Positions 9,454 to 19,196 of a DNA stretch of 20,093 nt are shown in pieces (position 1 is the first letter of the stretch; each line of letters opens with the position of its first letter). Source of the DNA: Azolla pinnata (lineage: Eukaryota; Streptophyta; Polypodiopsida; Salviniales; Salviniaceae). Where the stretch lies: positions 1-20,093 of the forward strand of contig JBBBWG010011990.1 of assembly GCA_037176905.1 (NCBI GenBank), given 5' to 3'. The notes beneath the pieces are model-generated. The model worked only from the letters and a program-made list of their open reading frames with translations, was not told the DNA's origin and did not search any database. Position numbers and translations under genes: made by a program.

Positions 9454-9564
9454 CTTACCGATGTTGATAGTGGCCTGTCGAGAGATGACTTCAGGGGAGA
9501 GGGGCGTCAGTTTGGTCACGTCGAGCTTGCTCAGGTCCTGCTCCATCAAGCCGCGCTTCGCCAT
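5544..9564 (-). CDS. EIF2G: Translation initiation factor eIF2 subunit gamma (GTPase)
   Basis: Eight coding exons on the minus strand: 9564-9459, 8798-8737, 8624-8512, 8426-8324, 7171-6944, 6844-6626, 6304-6044 and 5843-5544. All introns are GT-AG, every junction keeps phase, and the product is 463 residues, close to the family length. GTPase motifs are P-loop GHVAHGKST (39-47), NITIKLG (67-73), DCPGH (126-130), NKID (182-185) and SAQL (217-220). Between the first two switch regions lies a cysteine knuckle (CEDERCPRP at 82-90). The C-terminal beta-barrel domains follow (about 205-463), with GGLIGVGT and [14 protein letters not shown] as strong signatures. eIF2-gamma binds GTP and initiator Met-tRNA and forms the cytosolic ternary complex with eIF2-alpha and -beta. 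The start has good context (GCCATGGCG) and the expected N-terminus. One oddity is Arg92 where the family normally has Cys (CPRPxCY). The last residues (LVLDMPVVA) also look divergent. Confidence 0.96.
7172..8323 (-). other. Intron 4 of eIF2-gamma, 1152 bp
   Basis: It separates the exon ending HVSFVDCP from the exon beginning GHDILMAT, so it splits the G3 motif DCPGH. The donor is GTAAGT and the acceptor TTTGCAG. It holds a diverged pair of similar stretches around 7501-7550 and 7711-7760 (TTATTGAGCA..TTGCTT..CAGATAA), about 210 bp apart. No other gene is visible in it. Confidence 0.85.
8799..9458 (-). other. Intron 1 of eIF2-gamma, 660 bp
   Basis: Donor GTAAGC directly precedes a (CT)17 run on the minus strand. 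The acceptor is TTGAATAG. It splits a Gly codon just ahead of the P-loop exon. Confidence 0.85.
9419..9452. repeat. (AG)17 microsatellite beside a splice donor
   Basis: A perfect dinucleotide run, read as CT on the gene strand, starts about 6 bases inside intron 1 of eIF2-gamma. Confidence 0.95.
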
Positions 9565-9675
9565 GGCGCAATCAATCCACTAGCCCGAACGACTCACCCC
9601 CGCACCGACTGTCTGTGTGAGTGCGAATTGCAGGCGGATCGAAAGCCCCCGATGGATGGAATGGAAGAGAGGAAT

Positions 9676-9703
9676 GGAAGGAAGGAAGGAAGGAAGGAAG
9701 GAA
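9676..9703. repeat. (GGAA)7 microsatellite
   Basis: Seven perfect tandem GGAA units. Confidence 0.95.
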
Positions 9704-9716
9704 GTCGCTGTACAGC

Positions 9717-9743
9717 GTCTGTGTCTGTGTCTGTGTCTGTGTC
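9717..9743. repeat. (GTGTCT)n hexamer microsatellite
   Basis: About 4.5 tandem copies of GTGTCT. Confidence 0.92.
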
Positions 9744-9773
9744 GGAGGCGCTGCGCTGAAGACGAAGTCGAGG

Positions 9774-9777
9774 TCTT

Positions 9778-9807
<30 letters not shown>
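9774..9807. repeat. (TTC)n trinucleotide microsatellite
   Basis: About 11 perfect copies of CTT/TTC, read as AAG on the eIF2-gamma strand. Confidence 0.95.
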
Positions 9808-9808
<1 letters not shown>

Positions 9809-9864
9809 GGTCTTGTATTTTCAGCCCATTTTCTTTCTTATTTTTTAGAAAGAGATAATTCCTG

Positions 9865-10180
9865 TATTTATATACGTATACGTGTATGTACATTGTACGT
9901 ATACGTGCATTTATACGGGTTCTTACGTATGCGTACATAAATCTGTACGTATACTGCATGTATGTACGCACAACGTACGTGCATATGCGTATACGTCCGA
10001 TCTTGCTCATCGCCGCAAGCGATACATTTGTCGTTTTGCTGCACGTATATACGCACACTGCGTACGTGTGTGTATACGTGCTGTGTCCGATCTCGCTCAT
10101 CACTTGCAAGCTATAAATCTGTACGTGCGCTACATACTAGCGATTCTCACAATACAGCGACATAAGATACGTACGTGTCG
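9865..10180. repeat. ~90-bp tandem repeat rich in TACGTA and ACGT
   Basis: Two clear units and partial flanking units. TCCGATCTTGCTCATC at 9996 recurs as TCCGATCTCGCTCATC at 10086, a 90-bp step. GTATGTACGCACAACGTACGTG near 9959 recurs as GTATATACGCACACTGCGTACGTG near 10045. I counted 15 ACGT tetramers between 9873 and 10177, far above chance, many in self-complementary TACGTA or ACGTACGT. It lies upstream of eIF2-gamma. Confidence 0.8.
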
Positions 10181-11090
10181 AGTCAGCATGTGCATTTACT
10201 TATCAGGTTCTACGAATCCTCTCGTACTTAATACACTTGTCTAGAGAGTTCTAGAAGGTTAGAGAAAGCTAACAATAATGGTGTATATTGGGAATCAATC
10301 TCATAACCTTTTAGGCCTCAACAAGAAGTTATGCTCAACCATCCTCTTATAATGACATGTATCTAGAAAGTTTTACAGCGTTCGAGAATATATTAGAACC
10401 TATCCGATTAATCCAAAACGTTCCACATGCATGTTTTCAATCCATACTACAAATACTTGTAATCACCCTTGATCTCTAAAAAGGGATTTAACACCAACCA
10501 CTGACAAGTGACTCTAGTTGGGTTGTTCTACTCCATCTCTTCTTCTCTTTCTCTATCATCATGTTGTTTTGTTTGATCCAAGCCTCCTAAACAATACATG
10601 GTCTACAACCTCAAGCCTCTTGAATTCGTAACATTATTGTACATGCTCCACCATAGTCTGTGATTGGTGTGTTTGTGAACATGGTAAACTAAAATCAAAG
10701 ATTGAGTCAATGCAAGGACATGCCAAAAGCTGCAATGATCACATCCAATTGCAACTTGTCAATACCTTGATTGGTAGATTAAGTACAAGATTTTCTCATA
10801 ATGAGTTGATGTTAGCTACCATGGCTAGGTTTCAAGATTGGCCATCTCAGGCACGACATGTGTCATCAATACTTGTCTTACCAAGTTTTGCCAAGTTGTT
10901 CAAATGTACAATGAGATATACCAACTTTGATGGGTACAAACTAGAGGTTTGAGCTTGCAAGCCCATTCTCTTCCAATCACAATTCAAGATGTCATCTGAT
11001 TTCCTGTTTTTCTCTGAGTCCTTTTATAAGTCCTATCACGGCAACAAAATCTTGGATCAAGGATTTCTAGAAGAGATAGAACACGTGTCT
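10181..11090. other. Intergenic DNA between eIF2-gamma and the TMEM33-like gene
   Basis: No gene recognised. An 80-codon frame at 10710-10952 (+) has no recognisable domain. The sequence may be internal debris of the retroelement suggested by the primer-binding-like site at 11102, but I found no gag or pol coding similarity. Confidence 0.4.
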
Positions 11091-11101
11091 CAAACTAAAG
11101 T

Positions 11102-11112
11102 CTCTGATACCA
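11102..11112 (-). other. Retroelement primer-binding-like site (TGGTATCAGAG)
   Basis: The minus strand reads TGGTATCAGAG, complementary to the 3' end of plant initiator tRNA-Met, the usual primer for copia and TRIM retroelements. Five bases before it (minus strand) is a CA at 11119-11118, a possible LTR end. A TGTTGG at 11311-11306 on the minus strand could be the matching LTR start, giving a 194-bp LTR. I found no second LTR copy. Confidence 0.35.
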
Positions 11113-11470
11113 GATATTGAGATACTGGGAAGCAATTGGGAAACATTTTCCTGTGTCAAAACTCAAATAAGATACCATGTATACCAGCAAATGAGACTAC
11201 AAATGAAGACTATAAAATCAGAACAGAGTCAAATCAATACATGAACCTCAAGGGTAGCCAAAGGATAACAACGGTTCTAGTCCTAATCTTTGGTTTTATG
11301 CAGAGTCCAACAACTAGGACTGCATTTCGTAATGGCTTTTGTACGCCTCACGAAATGCTTGATTTTTCTTCCTACTGAAGTTAAAATCGCTTAAAGCTCG
11401 TCCAAATGTTACATACCTCTTTGGGTCACAGCCTCATTAGCTTCCGAATTTCGGAAAAGTACTCTTGTAA

Positions 11471-14400
11471 CTAATTTTGGAACCATCTCTGGGCAAACTG
11501 CAAAGGGCTGTTTAGAAATAAAGCATACTTGTGGATGAGAGGGTTAACTTTCTGGCCAATCTTAGACCAAGTGGCTCTATGTAAAGATGCTGTGGATGGT
11601 GCATGGTACATGATTTTCAGTAGCTGCATAGAAATCCCCCAAAAAAAAAGAGTTTGTTAGGCAGCATGTGGTTTAGTTATAACTATCTATTCATGGAGAT
11701 GAACAATATAGCAAATTTGATGGCGAGAAACGCTAAAAAAAGGCTTACCTGCCAGTAGATCACCACCTGTAAGAAATTCTTTTTTGGCCTACAAATGGAA
11801 ACATATTATCTGTTGAAAACATCGACACGAAAGTACATCTACTTCTTAAAGACAAATAACAAAAGCGGAGCAATTACAGTAAGAAACCCTAAGGGCTGCC
11901 AACTACAACGAATTTCAACCATTGTGACAGAATAAGAAGAAATATGTTTTCTAAGTTCTTAGAAATGCGGAATAGTATTTGCTGAGGTAACTGCTCACAT
12001 ATGGCAAAGTATACAATATGTTCACTAGATAAACCCCCTATCATCAGGTATAAAGTAAATTTCTTGATAGCTTCTAGACATTAATAGACCAGACTGGCAT
12101 GTGACTAACTCAACATTGTTAACCAAAAGGCCAGACCCAGCCCTCGGTATATGATGAAAAATATGTATAATTTCCAGATATTTTATATAACAAGACATCA
12201 AAAAATTTATGCAACTTACGCAAGCAATAGTAGAATAAGGAGGAACCCGAGCCCTATTTCACTGTTTGTACTCAGAGTGCGCATTATCATATTGTTGGCC
12301 TCCAGCCATCTGCACGGTTTCTCCAGATATTTTCTGTTGCAAAAGCATTCACTCCAAATAATCGGTTAATAAAGAGAACGTAAAAAAACATCATACTAGC
12401 TTGCTGAAAACACAAATCATGGGAAGGATCTTCAATCTTGTTAGGAATGACCAGAACAGGATTCCTCACACAAATCTTTCTTTCCCCAGTAAAATGGTCT
12501 AAATGCTCAGTTGCTCCAATAACATTCTGTCCAGGATTATGACATATGTAATGTTGAACAAGCAATTTAACATGTCGTTCTTGTTTCCATACAGAAGTAC
12601 ATAGCTGCAAAAATTTTGGCGTGTACTCCAGAAGGTTTGCATATCCGCTCTTGAGCCTGAGGAGAACATTATTCCATTGATTTAGGGTCCAGCACACATG
12701 TGGCTCAAACTCAAGTTCAAGCTCGAGCTTGGCTAACTTGGAGCCAAACTGCTCAACTTCATTCCAAGCTCCACCAAGCCAAAATCCAACTATAGGCCAA
12801 GGCACAGCCTAGCTTGGGCCATAGCTTGAGCATGATTCAACTCAGACAGTTCGACTCAAGAGCTTGAAGGCTTATCTCGTTGGCAAAGGTTCAAATTCAA
12901 GTTCAAGCTCAAGCTTGGAGAGCTTCAAGCCAAGCAGCTCACTTTCACCCCCAAACAAAGCTCTAGCCAAAACTCCAACTACAGAGTCACGCACAGTTTA
13001 TCAATTCACCTCAACTCAACACTTTTGTTAGTTTAACTGAGCCATGGCTCATGTCAAGCTGCTTGAGCTTTATGGGCTAGGGTTACACTTGCTTTGCTTA
13101 AGGCCTTGTTTTAGGCCAAGCTTAGTTTTATCTAATTGGCTTGGAGTAGAGCCGCTTGACTTGAATACTTTCCAGCAGAGCCATTGCTAATATCAAGGAC
13201 TCCTCAGGCTTCTCAAGAGTGAGATGCAGGTACTTTGGATTGATGGCTTACTCTAGAAAAAGAGGATATCAAAAACTACACAGCAATTTCTCCAAACACA
13301 AGAGAAAGAACATATACATGCCACATTTTAGAGTATGCTAAAAGGAAAACTTGTTGAGAACCATGGTAATTTAACTTATATGAATATGAGCACTTTCGTG
13401 TTGCTTTGTTTGAAGAGCCAATATTGAGGGTCTCTACCTTGCAGGCTGCACTTCTAGCAAGATGAACTCAAGGCCTCAACGGTTTACAACTCATAAGATA
13501 GATGCTGATGCCACTCGAGCTATGTACTCACTCAAACTCCTTGAGTTTATAGTGACCTATCTCCATAGGAGCAGATACTGTTGGAGATTCCCACATTAAA
13601 CAGCCTTTGCATCCCAGTCGGACTCCCGAAAGGAATTTCCATACCCTACTTGGGGTGTAGACTCTACAGTGACATCCTACACCATATACTATGTGGTATG
13701 GCTCTCTTTTTAATAAACTTAACTTCTTTAGTATTGAGGATATAGTGTAAAAGTTGAAGTTCTCAACTCAAGAAAGGAAGCTCATGCATTGGTAAGTGAT
13801 GTATTTAACGATGTACTGCATTATGAGATGCCCAATTATTGGAATACAAATTGGACCAAACCTTTATATAAAAACATCATGGTAAAAGGTGAAAAGATCA
13901 ACTATGGCTATTTATTTCCACATTTCACATGTGAAAACATTTATTTCTTGATTTATACATCACCTTTGACCTCTGAAAACGATAATATGATCTATCTATC
14001 AACCTCTCTTCTTTGAACTCGCTTAACTCCTCCTGAACCAACATTTTCAAAACCTGCCAGAACTTGTGCTGCATGTCGCCAAACTCAAAAACTGTGTTTC
14101 ATCAATCTCTTAGCTAATCTACCATGTGCCCTCTATTCCAGTTCTATTGCTTTACTAGCTAATGTCTGACCTAATCACTAGCCCTACTCTATCAGTCACA
14201 TCCACGGCAGGCCTCAAGAAGATAGAGACAGACAAAAGGAAGAGATAGGGCCACTATGAGCAGTGTTCAGCAAGCATGCAAGGTATTAGAAATTGGTAAC
14301 TATAAATGTACAGGGAAAAAGGACTGATTGGTCACAACATTTGACTCATGAAAAAGGAAGCTACGAGAGGGAGTATGAAAGAGACATAAGGAGACAAAAA

Positions 14401-17400
14401 AGTAAATCTCTATATATGGTTAAAGATTGAGCTGATAAATGGAAATACCATCTTCGTATGGCAATACAACAAAGAACTTAGACAAAGCACCTACAAGCTG
14501 AGATATATAAAGTAATTTCAAATTTGAATCAACAAACCAAGCCATCTGCACAATTAAACATGGGCAGAGATTACATGTAAGCTGTAATCTCTTGTTTGGT
14601 CTCATTGTGGCAGACATAACTATATCTTTATCTGGTATTTTGTTCTCAAGGAAGAGACAACAACAATGTAAGCTGTAATCTCCTGTTTGGTCGTATTGAT
14701 CATTTGATGTCTTAGCAGACCTAGCTCTTATCTTTCTTTCTTTCTTTTCTGTCTTAATATTTCAACACCTTACTTTCACTCAATTCACAACAAGAGCAAC
14801 ATAAAATGTGATAATAAATCATTAATCCTAAAGCTTTAGCTAGAGTAGAAAATACAGTTAAAGTGACCTTAACTCGAGAGGTTGATATCATTTATTCTCT
14901 CCAGCTTTTGTGTGACTTCTCCAGGTTGATATCTTTAGCTATTACAATATGAGCTTTTGTTCAGGTCTCCAAGTTATTTCACTTCTACATCCTAGCTTTT
15001 TGACTCCCCTCGATTGTGTGTGGTATTAACACCTCCAACTATTGTAATCTAACATCATTCCATTTAATGTTAACGCTTCTTCCTTTCGATTTACTTGCCG
15101 ATTACAATGTGAGGACAAGCTTCATTCAGTCAATCTCTAAAACCAGATCATGGATGACAAGGCCAAAAAGTGACTACACCATTTAAATTTGTCATTGTCA
15201 ATAGCTTTGTAATCATATAAGCAAAGTTGTCACTATTATGTAGTGTCTGCATATCCATATTTTCACCTACAATCAATGAAGACTCATGTATGCTTTGTAC
15301 TGTTTTGATTCTTTGCCGAGTCCAAATCACTACAGCTATCACAAAAATAAAGGAATCTTCACTTTTTTATATCAAGCTTGCTCATTCTAAGGTGTACATA
15401 AGCTTTCTTTATTTTTGCTTTCTTCACTTTAATTAAAGAAAGAACACATTGGACACAGCATGCCTTTTGGAAGCTACCAACCCATAGGCAGCAGAAACGC
15501 AACACAACCAACTACCACTCTTCAAAATTATCTAAATATCAAGTAAGAGAGCTAAGAACATTTGATAATGCAGAAGTGATTGAAAGTTAAATCAAAGTAG
15601 TCAGCAAATGAATTACCTATATGTCTGTGTGCTGCTGAAGTTTCTTTTAAGATATTGAGCCACATTTAGAAGCGACTGACACACCACAGGTATTGTAGCA
15701 ACTGCATTATCATAAGTATCACAGTGATGTCATACATAGAAAGACACAAACGTGTTCCTTGCATATTTCTGTCAGTTACTTACATTTGATTGGCATGAGT
15801 GTAGAGACAAAGATTATTGAATAGAATAAATACAAAAAATCTTTCGTAGCTATTACATTCTGCAGCCAGGATTGAAGACCTCCCATATCAAGTGTCCGCG
15901 GTCGCTATTCATAAAGAAAACAGGAGCCCAATAAATCAGACAAGTAAATATTGTTTTGTCTAGTAAAATCTGAAAAGATAACTAAATCTTCTTGAACATT
16001 CTCTTCTTGATAGCAGAGCGATAGCAAGCATTCCCAACAAGGGAAGAGAAGATCGGAAAGAACAAAGAAAGAGATGAGAAAGAACTACTTGAGATTAAAA
16101 TTGAAATCACTCAAAAGAGTTTTGAAACAGCTTACACCAAATTGTACATAGACAGAGAGCCCATATGCCAGTATACTGCCCAGGAATGTAAATCTATAAG
16201 ACCTCCCACTTAGTGATTGTGGGGTGAATGGTAGTACAGCAAATGTGGCCATAATAATTACCTGCAAATAAGAATGATCCAAGTAAGAGGGAGAGTTGTG
16301 AAGCAGCTATATCTCTATTCTTTTTGTGATCTTCATTCAATATTCCCAAAGAAATATTTAAATTTTATTTTTCCTCTTAAATCAACTTGTGATCATCAAA
16401 TGTTATCAAAAATCCAATCACGTATGACTTAAACAAGTATCTCACTGTACTGGATATCTTTAGAATAGTTTCAAGCTCATATAATCCCCAAAAAATTTTG
16501 AATTTTGATCAATTTTTTACCTCAACTGACAATGTTAATACTTTGAAATCTTGACAATTGAGGATACTTAAAGTTATTATGAATCAATCCCTTTAATTAA
16601 TTCAAAATAATGTTTAAAAAAGTGGAGTTTCCTATTTCAACCGTTTATTATTTCTATGTGTGTGCTTGCTGGTACATGGCACTTTCATTTTATTCCTTTC
16701 CTTGATGCCACCATATAAAATTATTGTGGGCCATGAATACATGTAATATGGGATATGGCTATAATAGACCAGGGAACATACCAATGCATTTAAAAGAAAT
16801 CCAACTGAAAACTGGTCCAATTTGAAACTGTTACTTCCAGAAAACCCACGAGTGTTTGCAGGGTTTGTGCCTGCTGTTGAACTGGTTGGGCGCTGGCCTG
16901 CATGATTACTATATCGTTCAGAAAAAAAAATACATTGATGAACATACTCATTTCGAGAATAACAAACCTCCAGGTGTAGGTCTTTGATTGGATGTATTGG
17001 GTATTGATGATGTCGAAGACTTAGAAGTTAATGGCTCAACCTTGAGACCAGGATCCTGCAAAATGTACTCACATTTTTACATTGTTTCAAACCAAAAGCA
17101 GTGGAGCATGGTAAACAACTAGCTTTCAGGAAATTCTTGAGATGAAGAAAGAAACTTGAATCAGCTGATAATACAGAATGATGCATGCAGAGTTCGTTGA
17201 TGTTAATGATATACTATCAAACTTAGTTCTTTACTCCAGTCTTTACTCTCGAAACTTCAATAAAAGGATCTCCCTGACTCATTCAAAAATAATCATTTCA
17301 AATTCAACCTTGCCTTTGGGAAATCAATGTATTGGTCAGCAAAGAATTGTTTTGCATAGTGCAGCTACAATCAGCCTTCCAAAGCCACTATCGTACAGAG

Positions 17401-18938
17401 AACATCAGTCACCTTCACACCATATACAGAGTATAGACAACCATAGATATCAATTTTTTTGAAGATATATTATGATTGATATCTGATGGTTCTTGGACAT
17501 TGCTAGCATTAATCTCCAAAATATTATAATTTTCATTCAAGTAACCATGCTTACATTCACACCTTGAAATTCTGTGATTCACCTTACCCAACAAGTTTGA
17601 TAGACTTCTATTAGAGCATGAGAAGTTTTCTCGTCTAGTAATGATCCAAAGCACTGACAAATGCTCATTTTTTCATTCTTTATCTATGTTATAGCCTATG
17701 GTCTTAGTATTAATGTCAAAGATTTCAATGACATGTCAGATGCATAGTATTTCGCCATTTCATTCTAAATTTACAAATTTGTGATTCCCATTATCAACTC
17801 GGGTGAACACTCCATGATCTTGAGGTAACTGGAAAATATCAATCAATTCCATCTTTCACTCATCAATGGTCAATGAAGTTATATTCGTGTACCTTTACCT
17901 GAGTTTGGAAGTACATTCCACTGATTCTTCGCAGCCATTTACTAGTGCCTTAGTTTCTCACAGAAGGTCATTTAGTAAGCATAGACATCTCTTATTAGAA
18001 GTGAGCAGGTTAAGAGACATGCATCCTTAATGAAAACAAATTTCTCATGCTTAATTTCCCAAAGCCTTTCCTGATATAATGTTGTCAAAACTTTGCTGAT
18101 GCTGATGCAGCATCGCTTATGCAAAATCTCAGTTTTCGCTAAAAGCTACGCACTCTTATTTATCAGACAGTCAAGCACACAGAATACAAGCTTGTAATAT
18201 CATTTCCCATTACCAGAATGAAAGTGTCTTGAGCCATATATTGCGTCACTATGTTTCAATTATTAATAAGAAGGTACACCGCTTATAACCCACTTATCTG
18301 GTCCAATATTCAATCTTCCACACACAGTTTATCAAAAAAACCTGAAATAAACATCATTGGTTTTGACAGCAACACGCCGAAACGGAAATGGTTCACCAGC
18401 CCATTGTGAGCGGAACTTATGCAAATGACAGATGGAACTACCAAAGCTCCACAGTTTCCCCACCAGATATTGCCAATTTCTACCTTAAAAATTGGGTTTT
18501 TATGGGTTCGCGCTCTAGAAAATCCTAATAAATTCTTTGAAACCGGCCAGATACAGATTACCATGTGCTTCTCTGTCAAAACAAATTAATGGAAATATAG
18601 ACGAATGTGACTCGTACAACACTTATGCGGGAAGCTAGAAAAAAGGAAGCGCATAGCCGGCGTAAGAAAAAGCGGAAAGATCCGATTCATAGAAAAACAA
18701 GAGAAGAAAGACAAAAAGAGAGAAATATAGAAAAGGAGAAGTGAGGAAAGTGGGGGGGGGAGAGGGAGCTTACGATGTTGCGTTGGTAGAACTTGAATTT
18801 GAAGTAGCGCTCGACGTCAGATTTGGAGCGGTTCTGAGGAATGAGGACGTTGGACCAGTACTCGGACCAGCGGGGGTCGGAGTCGTAGTCGTAAGCGAGA
18901 GCCGCGGCCTTCTTGAGGTGCTGATCGTCGTCCGCCAT
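11471..18938 (-). CDS. TMEM33: TMEM33/Pom33-family ER and nuclear-envelope membrane protein
   Basis: Nine coding exons on the minus strand: 18938-18774, 17055-16968, 16897-16782, 16261-16136, 15904-15784, 15701-15617, 12333-12220, 11788-11749 and 11623-11471. All introns are GT-AG, all phases agree, and the product is 335 residues. Order: plant-specific N-terminus (MADDDQHLKKAAALAYDYDS, DPRWSEYWSNVLIP, FKFKFYQRNIDPGL), Ser/Thr-rich linker (about 64-110), then hydrophobic segments near 114-135, 144-165, 186-204, 207-223 and 259-284. The tail ends in NPLIHKYALFLNSP..AQRWFQN. Segments such as FVSTLMPIK and SEIGLGFLLI..IYWQLLKIMY match the TMEM33 family pattern. In animals and yeast this family shapes tubular ER and associates with nuclear pores; the same role here is inferred. 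ATG context is good (GCGATGGCG). Exon 7 (KYLEKPCRWLEANN) lies 3.3 kb from exon 6 but restores phase exactly. Confidence 0.9.
12706..13030. repeat. Diverged ~186-bp duplication rich in CAAGCTTGAGCT
   Basis: TCAAGTTCAAGCTCGAGCTTGG at 12711 recurs as TCAAGTTCAAGCTCAAGCTTGG at 12897. CCAAAATCCAACTATA near 12779 recurs as CCAAAACTCCAACTACA near 12967. The two units are imperfect. Related AAGCTTGAG/CTCAAGC words continue to about 13160, so an older and larger repeat is likely. Confidence 0.7.
13579..13760 (+). mobile_element. LTR-like fragment starting TGTTGGAGATTCCCACATT
   Basis: The 5' words TGTTGG...TTCCCACAT resemble the starts of plant copia LTRs. I could not identify the CA end, a target-site duplication or internal domains, so this is at most a solo or truncated LTR inside intron 6 of the TMEM33-like gene. 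Confidence 0.3.
14576..14740. repeat. 91-bp-spaced direct repeat in intron 6
   Basis: TGTAAGCTGTAATCTCTTG at 14576 recurs as TGTAAGCTGTAATCTCCTG at 14667. Similarity continues weakly through GCAGACATAACTATATCTTT and GCAGACCTAGCTCTTATCTTT, so about 65 bp appears to be duplicated. Confidence 0.75.
17056..18773 (-). other. Intron 1 of the TMEM33-like gene, 1718 bp
   Basis: Donor ATC|GTAAGC, acceptor TTTTGCAG|GAT, phase 0. The sequence is AT-rich with no recognisable gene or strong repeat. A long first intron is common in plant housekeeping genes and can carry expression-enhancing signals, which I cannot see directly. Confidence 0.8.
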
Positions 18939-19084
18939 CGCTGCTGCAGAGAAAGAACGAGAGCTTCTTCTTCACACTTCAACAGTGTGTGTGTGAATAT
19001 GTATGTATATATTGTATGTGTAGGGAAAATTACCAAAAAACAACGCCTCACAAAATTATATTTTTACAGTTTGAAACGCTTGCT
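18939..19084 (-). promoter_or_regulatory. Core promoter and leader of the TMEM33-like gene
   Basis: On the minus strand a TATA-like AATATATACA sits at 19013-19004, about 70 bases before the ATG, followed by a GT/CA run and a pyrimidine-containing leader. Transcription would begin near 18975 if this TATA box is used. Confidence 0.4.
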
Positions 19085-19196
19085 GAAACTAGAAATTATC
19101 TTGGTTTTAATCGATGAATTTGATGAGCACGAGATCAATTGAAACTAGAAATTATCCTGGTTTTAATCGATGAATTTGATGAGCACGAGATCAATT
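19085..19196. repeat. 56-bp tandem duplication, one mismatch
   Basis: Copies at 19085-19140 and 19141-19196 are adjacent and differ only by TTATCTTGG versus TTATCCTGG. It lies just upstream of the TMEM33-like promoter. Confidence 0.97.

Larger units (their letters stand above)
9565..9850 (-). promoter_or_regulatory. eIF2-gamma 5' leader and proximal promoter with microsatellites
   Basis: Upstream of the ATG, on the gene strand, lie TTCC repeats, an ACAGAC-type hexamer repeat and a long AAG run. I see no clear TATA box, so the transcription start is unplaced. The open frames here are produced by the simple repeats (poly-Arg and similar) and are not genes. Confidence 0.45.
12334..15616 (-). 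other. Intron 6 of the TMEM33-like gene, 3283 bp
   Basis: Donor TATAG|GTAATT, acceptor TTTTGCAACAG. It splits an Arg codon. It is more than twice as long as any other intron here except intron 1, and it contains AGCTTGA-rich repeats, an LTR-like start and small direct repeats, so inserted mobile or repeat DNA probably lengthened it. No separate gene is convincing inside it. Confidence 0.8.

Noticed and set aside
9594..10109. A 171-codon minus-strand frame with long Arg and Asp-Thr runs
   Set aside because: The runs are direct translations of the (TTC)n, (GTGTCT)n and GGAA microsatellites and the ACGT repeat. It lies in the eIF2-gamma leader.
10710..10952. An 80-codon plus-strand frame in the spacer
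   Set aside because: No recognisable domain or flanking splice signals. It is best treated as chance or retroelement debris.
12287..12805. A 172-codon minus-strand frame overlapping exon 7 of the TMEM33-like gene
   Set aside because: It reads exon 7 in the wrong frame. The in-phase reading gives the family sequence KYLEKPCRWLEANN.
14498..14553. A candidate TMEM33-like exon reading MAWFVDSNLKLLYIS after a good GTGCAG acceptor
   Set aside because: It resembles the family's W-V-E-S-N stretch, but its phase does not fit exon 6 and the true equivalent lies at 12333-12220, where both junctions fit. It looks like a chance decoy.
16632..16820. A separate small membrane protein starting MDQFSVGFLL
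   Set aside because: It is the 3' part of exon 3 of the TMEM33-like gene read through the intron 3 donor.
18741..19142. A 133-codon plus-strand frame over the TMEM33-like start
   Set aside because: It is the antisense shadow of exon 1 and its leader.
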